A stretch of 64,000 nt of DNA from GCA-2862585 sp965661345 (lineage in GTDB: Bacteria > Bacteroidota > Bacteroidia > Flavobacteriales > UBA7312): the NCBI GenBank assembly GCA_965661345.1, contig CBFIDK010000002.1:124001-188000 (forward strand). Reading direction: 5' to 3'. The position numbers and the translations under genes are program-made. Positions 54,479-61,593 of the stretch are shown here, in pieces; within the stretch, counting starts at the first letter, position 1; each line of letters starts with the position of its first letter. The notes under the pieces were generated by a model, which saw only the letters and a list, made by a program, of their open reading frames with translations, did not search any database and had not been told where the DNA came from.

Positions 54479-55015
54479 ATGGTAAAAGAAAAAGATTTTG
54501 ATATTCCTTTTTCGGGTCTAAAATTAGGGGCACACCAATTTGATTTTGACGTCGTAGATTCGTTCTTTACATTGTTCGATACTTCTGAAGTAAAAAAAGG
54601 AACACTAAAGGTAGAAGTAAAGCTAAATAAAAAAGCAACATTGCTTGAATTAGACTTTAACATAAGCGGTAATGTAGAACTGTTTTGTGATACCTGTGCA
54701 GATAAATACCTTCAGGACTTAAACGAACAGTTTAATCTTATTGTGAAATTTTCTGACTTAGTGGAAAGCACTGACAGTGATGAAATTATTATTCTTTCAA
54801 CAAGAGAACATACTCTGTCGTTAGCGCAAAACATTTACGAATTCATTCACTTGTCGCTACCCTCAAAACGGTCACATGACTATGAAGAGGATTGTAACCA
54901 AGAAATGTTAGAAAAAATCAAACAATTTGAAATTAAAGAATACGAAGAAAAAGAAAATATAGAAAATGAAATTGACCCTCGTTGGGCAAGTTTACAGAAT
55001 ATAAAACACAAATAA
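54479..55015 (+). CDS. YceD/DUF177 family protein
   Basis: 178 residues with the DUF177 plan: a N-terminal beta-region and the central cysteine pair in ELFCDTCADKYLQDL, followed by an acidic C-terminus and the end IDPRWASLQNIKHK, which is highly typical. The family is found upstream of rpmF in most bacteria and is linked to ribosome or 23S rRNA processing. rpmF follows after 13 bases. Confidence 0.92.
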   Translation: MVKEKDFDIPFSGLKLGAHQFDFDVVDSFFTLFDTSEVKKGTLKVEVKLNKKATLLELDFNISGNVELFCDTCADKYLQDLNEQFNLIVKFSDLVESTDSDEIIILSTREHTLSLAQNIYEFIHLSLPSKRSHDYEEDCNQEMLEKIKQFEIKEYEEKENIENEIDPRWASLQNIKHK

Positions 55016-55028
55016 ATTGATTTAGATT

Positions 55029-55214
55029 ATGGCACATCCTAAACGTAAAATTTCTAAAACTAGAAGAGACAAAAGAAGAACTCACGATAAAGCTACAGCA
55101 CACAACGTTACTAAATGTTCAAATTGCAGCGCGCCTATTTTACAGCACAGAGTGTGCGGCGAATGCGGTTTTTACAGAGGCAAAGAAGCCGTTTCACAAG
55201 AAGTTGTTGCCTAG
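55029..55214 (+). CDS. rpmF: Ribosomal protein bL32
   Basis: 61 residues starting AHPKRKISKTRRDKRR after Met, with a four-cysteine zinc site (CSNCSAP and CGECGFY), that is the zinc-binding form of L32. Position between YceD and plsX is the classic arrangement linking ribosome and lipid synthesis. Confidence 0.97.
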   Translation: MAHPKRKISKTRRDKRRTHDKATAHNVTKCSNCSAPILQHRVCGECGFYRGKEAVSQEVVA

Positions 55215-55277
55215 TAAAACTCGTCGATTAGTTTAATTTTTAATTTGTAGATTTAGGACTTTTTAAACTCTTAAATC

Positions 55278-55285
55278 TACTTTTG
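55278..55285 (+). promoter_or_regulatory. -7 promoter box TACTTTTG of plsX
   Basis: Exact TAnnTTTG ending six bases before ATG 55292. It excludes the in-frame TTG at 55283, which lies inside the box. Confidence 0.5.
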
Positions 55286-55291
55286 TTTTTG

Positions 55292-56242
55292 ATGGCTAGA
55301 ATTCGAATTGGAATAGATATAATGGGAGGGGATTTCGCCCCAGACGCTACAATTGATGGCAGTATACTAGCCTTGCCACAATTAGCTGATAATGTAGACA
55401 TAGTACTTATCGGCGACGAAGAACTCATTAAAAACAAACTACAAGAACACAACCTCCAAGACAGTTTCGAAATTGTTCATGCCCCAGACAACATTGAGAT
55501 GGGCGAACACCCCACCAAAGCACTTGTAAAAAAACCTAACTCTAGTATCGCCGTAGGGTTCCATTTACTTAAAAAAGGAAAAATTGACGGTTTTGCCAGC
55601 GCAGGAAATACAGGTGCAATGTTTGTTGGTGGCTACATGTCAGTAAAACCCATTCCAGGAATTTTAAGACCTTGCATCTCTTCCGTATTACCAAAATTAG
55701 ACGGTGGAGTAAACGTTATATTAGATGTTGGCGCTAACGCCGATTGCAAAGCCGACGTCTTATATCAGTTTGGAATATTAGGCTCTCTTTTTGCCGAGCA
55801 CGTATGCGGCATTACAACGCCGAGAGTTGGCCTGCTGAACATTGGAGAAGAAGAAACAAAAGGTAACATGCTAACTATCGCTGCTCATGAACTTATGAGC
55901 GACTCGAGGGATTTCAACTTCTGTGGAAACATAGAAAGTCGACACCTCTTTGATGATAACTGCGACGTCATTGTTTGCGACGGTTTTTCAGGAAACGTAA
56001 TCCTAAAACAGGCAGAATCCATCTATAACTTAATTGAAAAGAGAAATATTCAAGACGAATATTTCAGCCGCTTTAATTATGAGAATTATGGAGGAACGCC
56101 CATACTTGGATTAAATAAAACCGTCGTGATTGGTCACGGAATATCTAACAAAATCGCCATTAAGAATATGATCGTTTTAACTGCAGATGTTGTTGAAGCC
56201 GATTTAACCACAAAAATTTTAAACAACTTCAATAATGACTAA
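55292..56242 (+). CDS. plsX: Phosphate acyltransferase PlsX
   Basis: Makes acyl-phosphate from acyl-ACP for phospholipid synthesis. The start ARIRIGIDIMGGDFAP is diagnostic, followed by SAGNTGAMFVGGY and CDGFSGNVILKQAE. ATG 55292 is preferred to an upstream TTG in the promoter box; product 316 residues. It overlaps fabH by eight bases, giving translational coupling of lipid and fatty acid initiation. Confidence 0.96.
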   Translation: MARIRIGIDIMGGDFAPDATIDGSILALPQLADNVDIVLIGDEELIKNKLQEHNLQDSFEIVHAPDNIEMGEHPTKALVKKPNSSIAVGFHLLKKGKIDGFASAGNTGAMFVGGYMSVKPIPGILRPCISSVLPKLDGGVNVILDVGANADCKADVLYQFGILGSLFAEHVCGITTPRVGLLNIGEEETKGNMLTIAAHELMSDSRDFNFCGNIESRHLFDDNCDVIVCDGFSGNVILKQAESIYNLIEKRNIQDEYFSRFNYENYGGTPILGLNKTVVIGHGISNKIAIKNMIVLTADVVEADLTTKILNNFNND

Positions 56243-57233
56243 AGTAAGAGCAGCGATTACAGGCGTTCACGGCTATGTTCCAGAATATGTTCTAACCAAT
56301 AAGGAACTAGAGGGCATGGTAGAAACCAATGATGAATGGATTACTTCACGTACTGGTATAAAAGAAAGACGAATATTAAAAGGCGAAGGGCTAGGCTCAT
56401 CCGATTTGGGAGCGGCGGCTGTTGAAGGATTACTAAAGAAAAAAGGCATTAGTGCCGAAGAAATTGATTGTATCATTTGCGCTACAGCTACACCAGACAT
56501 GATTTTCCCTGCTACGGCCTGTATTATCGCTGATAAAATTGGGGCAAAAAATGCTTTTGCTTACGATTTAATGGCGGCTTGTTCTGGCTTTCTATTTTCG
56601 GTAGCTACCGCATCTTCTTACATTGAAACTGGAGCCTACAAAAAAATTATTGTTGTTGGTGCCGACAAGATGTCGTCAATTGTTGATTATACCGATCGTC
56701 AAACCTGTATTATTTTTGGCGATGGCGCTGGCGCGGTTCTTCTTGAGCCAGATACAGAGGGTCTAGGTGTTCAAGATTCTATCATGAAAAGTAATGGGGA
56801 AGGACGTCATTATTTAAAAATGACAGGTGGTGGCTCTGTTCGTCCCGCTTCTGAAGAAACCATCAAAAATAAAGAGCACTTCATACATCAAGAAGGGCAA
56901 ACGGTATTCAAATTCGCCGTAAAAGGCATGGCAGATGTATCAGCCGAAATAATGGAGCGCAACAACCTTGAAGGAGACGATATCGCCTGGTTAGTTCCGC
57001 ACCAAGCTAATAAAAGAATCATTGACGCTACTGCCAACAGAATGGGCGTTGGAACAGATAAAGTAATGTTAAACATTCAGCGCTACGGAAATACCACTAA
57101 CGGAACTATTCCGCTTTGCTTGTGGGAATGGGAAAACCAATTGAATAAAGGAGACAACCTTATTTTAGCTGCCTTTGGCGGTGGCTTTACTTGGGGATCT
57201 ATTTATTTGAAATGGGCATACGATAGTAAATAA
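56235..57233 (+). CDS. fabH: Beta-ketoacyl-ACP synthase III
   Basis: Condenses an acyl-CoA primer with malonyl-ACP to start fatty acid chains. The catalytic cysteine is C116 in DLMAACSGFLF, the histidine lies in WLVPHQANKRI and the asparagine in GNTTNGTIPL. The motif NDEWITSRTGIKERR is the FabH start region. 332 residues. Follows plsX and precedes accB by 30 bases, the latter with its own promoter box. Confidence 0.97.
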   Translation: MTKVRAAITGVHGYVPEYVLTNKELEGMVETNDEWITSRTGIKERRILKGEGLGSSDLGAAAVEGLLKKKGISAEEIDCIICATATPDMIFPATACIIADKIGAKNAFAYDLMAACSGFLFSVATASSYIETGAYKKIIVVGADKMSSIVDYTDRQTCIIFGDGAGAVLLEPDTEGLGVQDSIMKSNGEGRHYLKMTGGGSVRPASEETIKNKEHFIHQEGQTVFKFAVKGMADVSAEIMERNNLEGDDIAWLVPHQANKRIIDATANRMGVGTDKVMLNIQRYGNTTNGTIPLCLWEWENQLNKGDNLILAAFGGGFTWGSIYLKWAYDSK

Positions 57234-57237
57234 GTTA

Positions 57238-57245
57238 TATATTTG
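57238..57245 (+). promoter_or_regulatory. -7 promoter box TATATTTG of accB-accC
   Basis: Exact TAnnTTTG just after the fabH stop, 18 bases before ATG 57264. Confidence 0.5.
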
Positions 57246-57263
57246 AAATAATAAATTCGTCTT

Positions 57264-57767
57264 ATGGATATTAAAGAAATTCAAGAGTTAATAAAATTTG
57301 TTGCTAAATCTGGAGCAACCGAGGTAAACTTAGAAATTGACAACGTAAAAATTTCTATCAAATCGCCTGCTAAGAAAGGGGCATTACCTGAAACAACTAT
57401 TATTCAACAAATTCCTGTAGCACAAAGCGCTCCAGCAGTAATGCCAGTAGCTGCGGCGGCACCATCAGCGGAAACTCAAGCCGAAAACCCACATGCTGAG
57501 GTAAAAAAGAACAGCGATGAAGACAAATACATCACTATAAAATCGCCAATGATTGGCACCTTCTACAGAAAGCCTTCGCCTGATAAAGATACTTTTGTAA
57601 ATATTGGCGACACTATCAAGCCAGGAGATGTATTATGTGTGGTGGAAGCCATGAAGCTCTTCAACGAAATTGAATCCGAAGTGAGTGGAAAGATTGTCAA
57701 AGTGTTAGTTGACGACTCTTCGCCAGTAGAATATGATCAGCCTTTATTTTTAGTTGATCCCTCTTAA
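57264..57767 (+). CDS. accB: Biotin carboxyl carrier protein of acetyl-CoA carboxylase
   Basis: 167 residues. The start DIKEIQELIKFVAKSGATEVNLE and a flexible Ala/Pro-rich linker (about 50-85) precede the biotinyl domain, with the biotinylated lysine in CVVEAMKLFNEIE and the preceding SPMIGTFYRKPSPD. Partner of AccC, 9 bases downstream. Confidence 0.97.
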   Translation: MDIKEIQELIKFVAKSGATEVNLEIDNVKISIKSPAKKGALPETTIIQQIPVAQSAPAVMPVAAAAPSAETQAENPHAEVKKNSDEDKYITIKSPMIGTFYRKPSPDKDTFVNIGDTIKPGDVLCVVEAMKLFNEIESEVSGKIVKVLVDDSSPVEYDQPLFLVDPS

Positions 57768-57776
57768 AATACATTC

Positions 57777-59114
57777 ATGTTTAAAAAGATATTAATAGCT
57801 AATAGAGGCGAAATTGCTCTAAGAGTAATTCGCACATGTAAGGAGATGGGCATCAAAACAGTAGCCGTATATTCTACTGCCGATGCTGAGAGTTTGCACG
57901 TCAGATTTGCCGATGAGGCCGTATGTGTTGGCCCAGGACCATCTAGCGAGTCTTACTTAAATATCCCAAACATAATTGCCGCAGCAGAAATTACCAATGC
58001 CGATGCAATTCACCCTGGCTACGGTTTCCTTTCTGAAAACTCTAAATTCTCGAAAATTTGTGGAGAAAATGGCATAAAATTTATCGGTGCCTCTCCAGAA
58101 ATGATTGAAGGCATGGGCGATAAAGCTGCCGCCAAAGAGACCATGAAAAAAGCCGGTGTACCAACAATACCAGGTTCTGATGGTCTGATCAAAGATTTTA
58201 CTCACTGCAAAAAGCTTGCTAAAGAAGTTGGCTACCCCGTAATGCTAAAGGCTACCGCCGGTGGTGGTGGTCGAGGAATGAGGCTTGTTTGGAAAGACAC
58301 TGAATTAGAAAACGCATGGGATTCCGCACGACAAGAATCTGCTGCCGCATTTGGTAATGACGGCATGTACATGGAAAAATTCATTGAAGACCCGCGCCAC
58401 ATAGAAATACAAATCATTGGCGACAGCACAGGTAAGGCCTGTCACCTTTCTGAAAGAGATTGCTCCATACAACGTAGACACCAAAAACTAGTAGAAGAAA
58501 CGCCTTCACCTTTCATGACGGATGAATTGAGAGAAGCAATGGGTATAGCCGCAGTAAAAGCTGCTGAATCCGTAAAATACGAAGGCGCTGGAACGGTCGA
58601 ATTCTTAGTTGACAAACACCGCAACTTCTACTTCATGGAAATGAACACACGTATTCAAGTGGAGCACCCCGTAACGGAAGAAGTAGTAGACTACGACCTA
58701 ATTTGCGAACAAATAAAAGTAGCTGCAGGCATTAAAATTTCGGGTAAAAACTATATGCCCCAACTGCACGCTATTGAATGCCGTATTAATGCCGAAGACC
58801 CTTACAACGACTTTAGGCCATGCCCAGGAAAGATTACCAACTTTCATGCGCCAGGCGGACACGGTGTGCGAATTGACACCCATGTGTATGCCAACTACAC
58901 CATACCGCCAAACTACGATTCAATGATTGCTAAACTTATTACAGTAGCCCAAACCCGCGAAGAAGCTATTGGGAAAATGAGAAGAGCATTAGAAGAATTC
59001 GTAATTGAAGGTGTACATACAACCATTCCTTTTCATTTACAATTAATGAAAAACGAGGATTTCATAAATGGAAACTACACCACCAAGTTTATGGAGTCGT
59101 TTGTGTTGAAGTAG
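57777..59114 (+). CDS. accC: Acetyl-CoA carboxylase, biotin carboxylase subunit
   Basis: 445-residue ATP-grasp enzyme that carboxylates biotin on AccB. Start KILIANRGEIALRVIRT; glycine-rich ATP loop ATAGGGGRGMR; metal and catalytic stretch EMNTRIQVEHPVTE; the HPGYGFLSEN motif is present. Second gene of the accBC operon, closed by a strong hairpin. The carboxyltransferase subunits accA and accD are elsewhere. Confidence 0.98.
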   Translation: MFKKILIANRGEIALRVIRTCKEMGIKTVAVYSTADAESLHVRFADEAVCVGPGPSSESYLNIPNIIAAAEITNADAIHPGYGFLSENSKFSKICGENGIKFIGASPEMIEGMGDKAAAKETMKKAGVPTIPGSDGLIKDFTHCKKLAKEVGYPVMLKATAGGGGRGMRLVWKDTELENAWDSARQESAAAFGNDGMYMEKFIEDPRHIEIQIIGDSTGKACHLSERDCSIQRRHQKLVEETPSPFMTDELREAMGIAAVKAAESVKYEGAGTVEFLVDKHRNFYFMEMNTRIQVEHPVTEEVVDYDLICEQIKVAAGIKISGKNYMPQLHAIECRINAEDPYNDFRPCPGKITNFHAPGGHGVRIDTHVYANYTIPPNYDSMIAKLITVAQTREEAIGKMRRALEEFVIEGVHTTIPFHLQLMKNEDFINGNYTTKFMESFVLK

Positions 59115-59134
59115 TAGAAATAGATATATTAATG

Positions 59135-59159
59135 AAAAGAGCCTTAGGGCTCTTTTTTT
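59135..59159 (+). terminator. Rho-independent terminator of accBC
   Basis: Stem GAGCC / GGCTC with a TTAG loop, flanked by A4 before and seven T after, 21 bases past the accC stop. Confidence 0.9.
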
Positions 59160-59197
59160 GTGTTCTCTGACTTCTGCACTTCTGACTTCGGCTCCGC

Positions 59198-59236
59198 TCA
59201 GTCAGCGGCATGGCATCATATCAGTCAGCGGCATGG
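59198..59236. repeat. 16-bp direct repeat, two copies
   Basis: TCAGTCAGCGGCATGG occurs at 59198-59213 and 59221-59236, 23 bases apart. It belongs to a mosaic of short GC-richer repeats, unlike the AT-rich surroundings, that ends in the 27-bp tandem array. Confidence 0.85.
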
Positions 59237-59245
59237 TCATCACAT

Positions 59246-59452
59246 CTAATGGTCATCATCACAGTCATAGTCAGAAGTTGGTGGTTGAGCGGAGTCAAAC
59301 TTTTCTGGTGGTTGAGCGGAGTCAAACTTTTCTGGTGGTTGAGCGGAGTCGAAACCACCGTTATTTAAATGACTACTCCCATTCAAACACCGTGCTAATT
59401 CGTGTAATTTCTCTGGCATACCTTGTATCAATGCTTCCTTTTTCTTTCTGCT
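59246..59452 (-). pseudogene. Cut-off C-terminal remnant of the GIY-YIG gene
   Basis: Directly after the amber codon at 59453-59455 the same frame continues: SRKKKEALIQGMPEKLHELA is the expected last helix of the GIY-YIG nuclease, and LARCLN is the usual end. The frame then reads through the tandem repeat array, giving FDSAQPPEK repeats, and stops at 59246. With the missing tryptophan expected at the amber position (TGG to TAG), one base change explains the break. Confidence 0.75.
59279..59359. repeat. 27-bp tandem repeat array with terminal hairpin
   Basis: Two exact 27-base copies (59279-59305, 59306-59332; core TGGTGGTTGAGCGGAGTC) and a third that keeps the first 18 bases (59333-59350). 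The third copy forms a hairpin: GGTGGTT (59334-59340) and AACCACC (59353-59359) around a 12-base loop. Without spacers it is not CRISPR. Similar GACTCCGCTCAACCACC sequences are, as far as I recall, scattered in Bacteroidota genomes. Confidence 0.88.
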
Positions 59453-59659
59453 CTACCCTTGAATCTGTTTTTCTCTGTAAAATGCCTTATCTATTCGGTC
59501 GAATTCATCGACATAAACGAGCTTTACAGGTAGCCTTTTTTTAGTATGATTTGCCCCTTTACCGCTTTGATGTTGAAATAATCGGTATTCGAGTTGTTTA
59601 GTGCTTCCAGTATAATAACTACCGTCAGCACATTCTAAGATATACACCCATCCTTTCAT
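59453..59659 (-). CDS. GIY-YIG nuclease family protein, truncated by amber codon
   Basis: 68 residues of a UPF0213-like GIY-YIG nuclease: WVYILECADGSYYTGST carries the GIY and YIG elements, R26 lies in LEYRLFQHQ, and the metal-binding glutamate is in FYREKQIQG. Homologs continue with WSRKKKEAL; here TAG stands where TGG is expected, so the last helix is lost unless the stop is read through. The remnant lies downstream in the same frame. A TAAGTTTG promoter box at 59676-59683 is intact, so the short protein may still be made. Confidence 0.8.
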   Translation of the reverse strand: MKGWVYILECADGSYYTGSTKQLEYRLFQHQSGKGANHTKKRLPVKLVYVDEFDRIDKAFYREKQIQG

Positions 59660-59675
59660 GGTTTTTCGCTTTTCA

Positions 59676-59683
59676 CAAACTTA
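59676..59683 (-). promoter_or_regulatory. -7 promoter box TAAGTTTG of the GIY-YIG gene
   Basis: Exact TAnnTTTG on the minus strand, 16 bases before ATG 59659. Confidence 0.5.
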
Positions 59684-59735
59684 GAAATAAATGAAATATA
59701 GACCTAATGCTCTTTTTTATGTGTTTAACCATACA

Positions 59736-59969
59736 CTAAACAGAAGAAGTCTTGCATTCCACTAACTCAAAGAACTCCCGAAAAGACAAGCCATGAATTG
59801 CCAACACTTTTATTAGCGATTTGAGGGTGCAGTTAGCGCCATTTTCCATGCGGCCATATTGGGTTTTATTTAAATCATATTCCCAAGCAAAATCGGCATA
59901 AGACCTAAAGCCAGCTTCTAGACGAAGCAATCTAAGTTGTTGTCCAATATTTTTTATCTGTCTTTCCAT
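59736..59969 (-). CDS. Small XRE-type helix-turn-helix protein
   Basis: 77 residues starting MERQIKNIGQQLRLLR. A single HTH_3-like domain: LRLEAGFRSYADFAWEYDLNK forms the first helices (given here in part: ADFAWEYDLNKTQYGRMENG), with the recognition region around NKTQYGRMENG and CTLKSLIKVLAIHGLS closing the fold. A longer frame upstream is rejected because its N-terminus has no domain match. It is divergent from the exported-protein genes that begin at 60121, with an inverted repeat between, so it is a natural candidate regulator of them. Confidence 0.8.
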   Translation of the reverse strand: MERQIKNIGQQLRLLRLEAGFRSYADFAWEYDLNKTQYGRMENGANCTLKSLIKVLAIHGLSFREFFELVECKTSSV

Positions 59970-60066
59970 AGCTTTAAGCAGACAAAAAATTAAATAAAAT
60001 TCAGCACTACAACCTAATATATGCGGTTGCGATACTCCGATAAACAATAGTGATTTGTATTTAACA

Positions 60067-60085
60067 ATAAGCCACGAGGGCTTAT
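60067..60085. promoter_or_regulatory. Inverted repeat between the XRE gene and the exported-protein run
   Basis: Perfect 7-bp arms ATAAGCC / GGCTTAT around ACGAG. It lies in the divergent gap, 36 bases before ATG 60121. Either an operator for the adjacent XRE protein or a hairpin in the leader of the 60121 transcript. Confidence 0.45.
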
Positions 60086-60093
60086 GTCACTAT

Positions 60094-60177
60094 TTTTATT
60101 AATTTTAAACCCTTATTACTATGAAAAATTTACAAAAATTACTTTTTGGAAGTGTAATCCTTGCCTTAGTAGGAATC
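60094..60177 (+). repeat. 84-bp duplicated leader and signal-peptide sequence, copy 1
   Basis: Identical to 61510-61593 except one base (60147). It covers 27 bases upstream of the start codon and the first 19 codons of the 60121 gene. Confidence 0.95.
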
Positions 60178-60690
60178 GCAGTTACATTTACTAGTTGTGA
60201 GAAAACGGACTTAATCAGTAACCAAACAGCAGAAAATTTAAGATCTGAAATTGCGACTGATCCAACCGCTCATTTAATGTTATCCGCCTATGAAAATCCT
60301 TCTGAAGTTACGATAGAAACTGTAGCCAAAGAAGGAAAAATTGTTATTGCAGACTTATGGTCAAAAAAATCTAAATGCAAAAAAATTGGAGTTTGTAAGT
60401 GGTTTCCAAAGGATGTTAAAAAAGAGAGTTTAATCGGTGAGTCTTATAAAGAATTGTTAAGTGGGAGAAGCATTATTATTAATGTTGAATCTATACTATC
60501 AGCAAAAAAAATAAGTCTCTATTTTCAAAATAGCACCGAAGGAGTAAGTTCTCGAGATTTAGAATTTGTAATTTCCGACGATATTTATATAGGAACTTCT
60601 AATAAAATTAAAGCTGGAGTTTACTTCATAAACACAAAAATGGGAGAATTTGGAGGGTACGAAATACCAATCCATAAAACAGCACTTTAA
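60121..60690 (+). CDS. Lipoprotein of unknown function, shared signal peptide
   Basis: 189 residues. Signal peptide MKNLQKLLFGSVILALVG followed by FTSC, a lipobox with C26. The mature part has a mixed alpha/beta look, a basic two-cysteine stretch (KCKKIGVCKWF), then predicted strands to the end. I recognise no family. Its 5' end, including 27 untranslated bases, is nearly identical to that of the 61537 gene, and its last 32 bases recur at 63040. Followed after five bases by the thioredoxin-like gene. Confidence 0.8.
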   Translation: MKNLQKLLFGSVILALVGIAVTFTSCEKTDLISNQTAENLRSEIATDPTAHLMLSAYENPSEVTIETVAKEGKIVIADLWSKKSKCKKIGVCKWFPKDVKKESLIGESYKELLSGRSIIINVESILSAKKISLYFQNSTEGVSSRDLEFVISDDIYIGTSNKIKAGVYFINTKMGEFGGYEIPIHKTAL

Positions 60691-60703
60691 TAGATATGAA
60701 AAA
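60659..60703 (+). repeat. 45-bp repeat at a gene junction, copy 1
   Basis: 44 of 45 bases are identical to 63040-63084. Covers the 3' end of the 60121 gene, its stop, the short gap and the first codons of the next gene. Confidence 0.93.
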
Positions 60704-61292
60704 ACTTTTCTTTACGGTTATTGTTTTCACTTTGATATTAGGCTCTTGTTATATCCCCTATCGAAAAATGAATGTTGACAAACAAAATGAAATCAAAAAA
60801 CATATTGGTGAGTTTAAGTTAACAAATATGAATGATGGCGTGAATGCGTTATACTCTATAGAAGGAGATAATATTGACGAGGTATTAGTACAGCTTAAGG
60901 AAGATGAACGCCTTTTACTTATATTTTTTTCAACTTCATGCCCATATTATAATGAAAGAAAAGAAAAAATCAGAGATGTAGTCCAAAAATACCCCAACAC
61001 TATTTGTTTATATATCACAGCATACGATTGGGCATTTTATGAACGCTATAATAGTTATTGGAACGAGTATCTTAACTCTGATATTTATATGATTGATGTA
61101 GATGGATATGGCAGCACTAAAAACCCACATAAAAGGCAAGAGCCATTTGTTGAAGAAATATGTCCGGAATGTCTAGAAAAAACAGGATTCCCAACGCTTA
61201 TTGTATTTGATAATAAAAGAGAGTTATTATTTAATCCATCAACTATAGATTCTTTAGAATTTGTGCAGCTAGAAGAATCGCTTAGACCATAA
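60696..61292 (+). CDS. Thioredoxin-fold lipoprotein
   Basis: 198 residues. Signal MKKLFFTVIVFTLILGSC with lipid cysteine C18. A thioredoxin-like fold is suggested by LLLIFFSTSCPYYNER (C82 in a CPYY motif, second cysteine missing) and the cis-proline stretch TGFPTLIVFDNKRELLF. A separate CPEC pair (C156, C159) sits just before the cis-proline, which is unusual and could supply the resolving thiol. Extracytoplasmic, redox role uncertain. Ends at a strong terminator. Confidence 0.75.
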   Translation: MKKLFFTVIVFTLILGSCYIPYRKMNVDKQNEIKKHIGEFKLTNMNDGVNALYSIEGDNIDEVLVQLKEDERLLLIFFSTSCPYYNERKEKIRDVVQKYPNTICLYITAYDWAFYERYNSYWNEYLNSDIYMIDVDGYGSTKNPHKRQEPFVEEICPECLEKTGFPTLIVFDNKRELLFNPSTIDSLEFVQLEESLRP

Positions 61293-61294
61293 AA

Positions 61295-61325
61295 AAGAAA
61301 AAGAGCCGAAATCGGCTCTTTTTTT
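61295..61325 (+). terminator. Rho-independent terminator of the 60121-60696 pair
   Basis: Perfect 9-bp arms AAGAGCCGA / TCGGCTCTT with AA loop and a T run to 61325. Confidence 0.92.
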
Positions 61326-61536
61326 ATGCTTTAGTGGCAAAATATATACTCAAGAAAAAAACGAGTCTAACTTTAAAAGGACAAAACCTCACAAACACAA
61401 AAAGTTTTAATTTTTATTCTGTAAATGAATTTAGCACCTCAATTAAGACTTACCGCTTATTACCTCGAATAATATCACTTTCTATAAACTTAAGGTTTTA
61501 GTTCATAAATTTTATTAATTTTAAACCCTTATTACT
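61326..61536. other. Intergenic gap, no gene seen
   Basis: About 210 AT-rich bases. The last 27 are the duplicated leader. No TAnnTTTG box or further hairpin is evident. Confidence 0.5.
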
Positions 61537-61593
61537 ATGAAAAATTTACAAAAATTACTTTTAGGAAGTGTAATCCTTGCCTTAGTAGGAATC
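61510..61593 (+). repeat. 84-bp duplicated leader and signal-peptide sequence, copy 2
   Basis: 83 of 84 bases match 60094-60177; the match stops abruptly within the signal peptide coding region. Confidence 0.95.

Noticed and set aside
55235..55277. Hairpin between rpmF and plsX as a terminator
   Set aside because: Only a 6-bp A/T stem with a long loop is possible, with no following T run; I did not list it.
59279..59350. Tandem repeats as a CRISPR array
   Set aside because: The units are directly abutting with no unique spacers, and no cas genes are present.
59158..59544. A 128-residue plus-strand frame with VVERSQTFL repeats
   Set aside because: It is the translation of the repeat array and the antisense of the GIY-YIG gene; the product has no domain and the start is inside the accC terminator.
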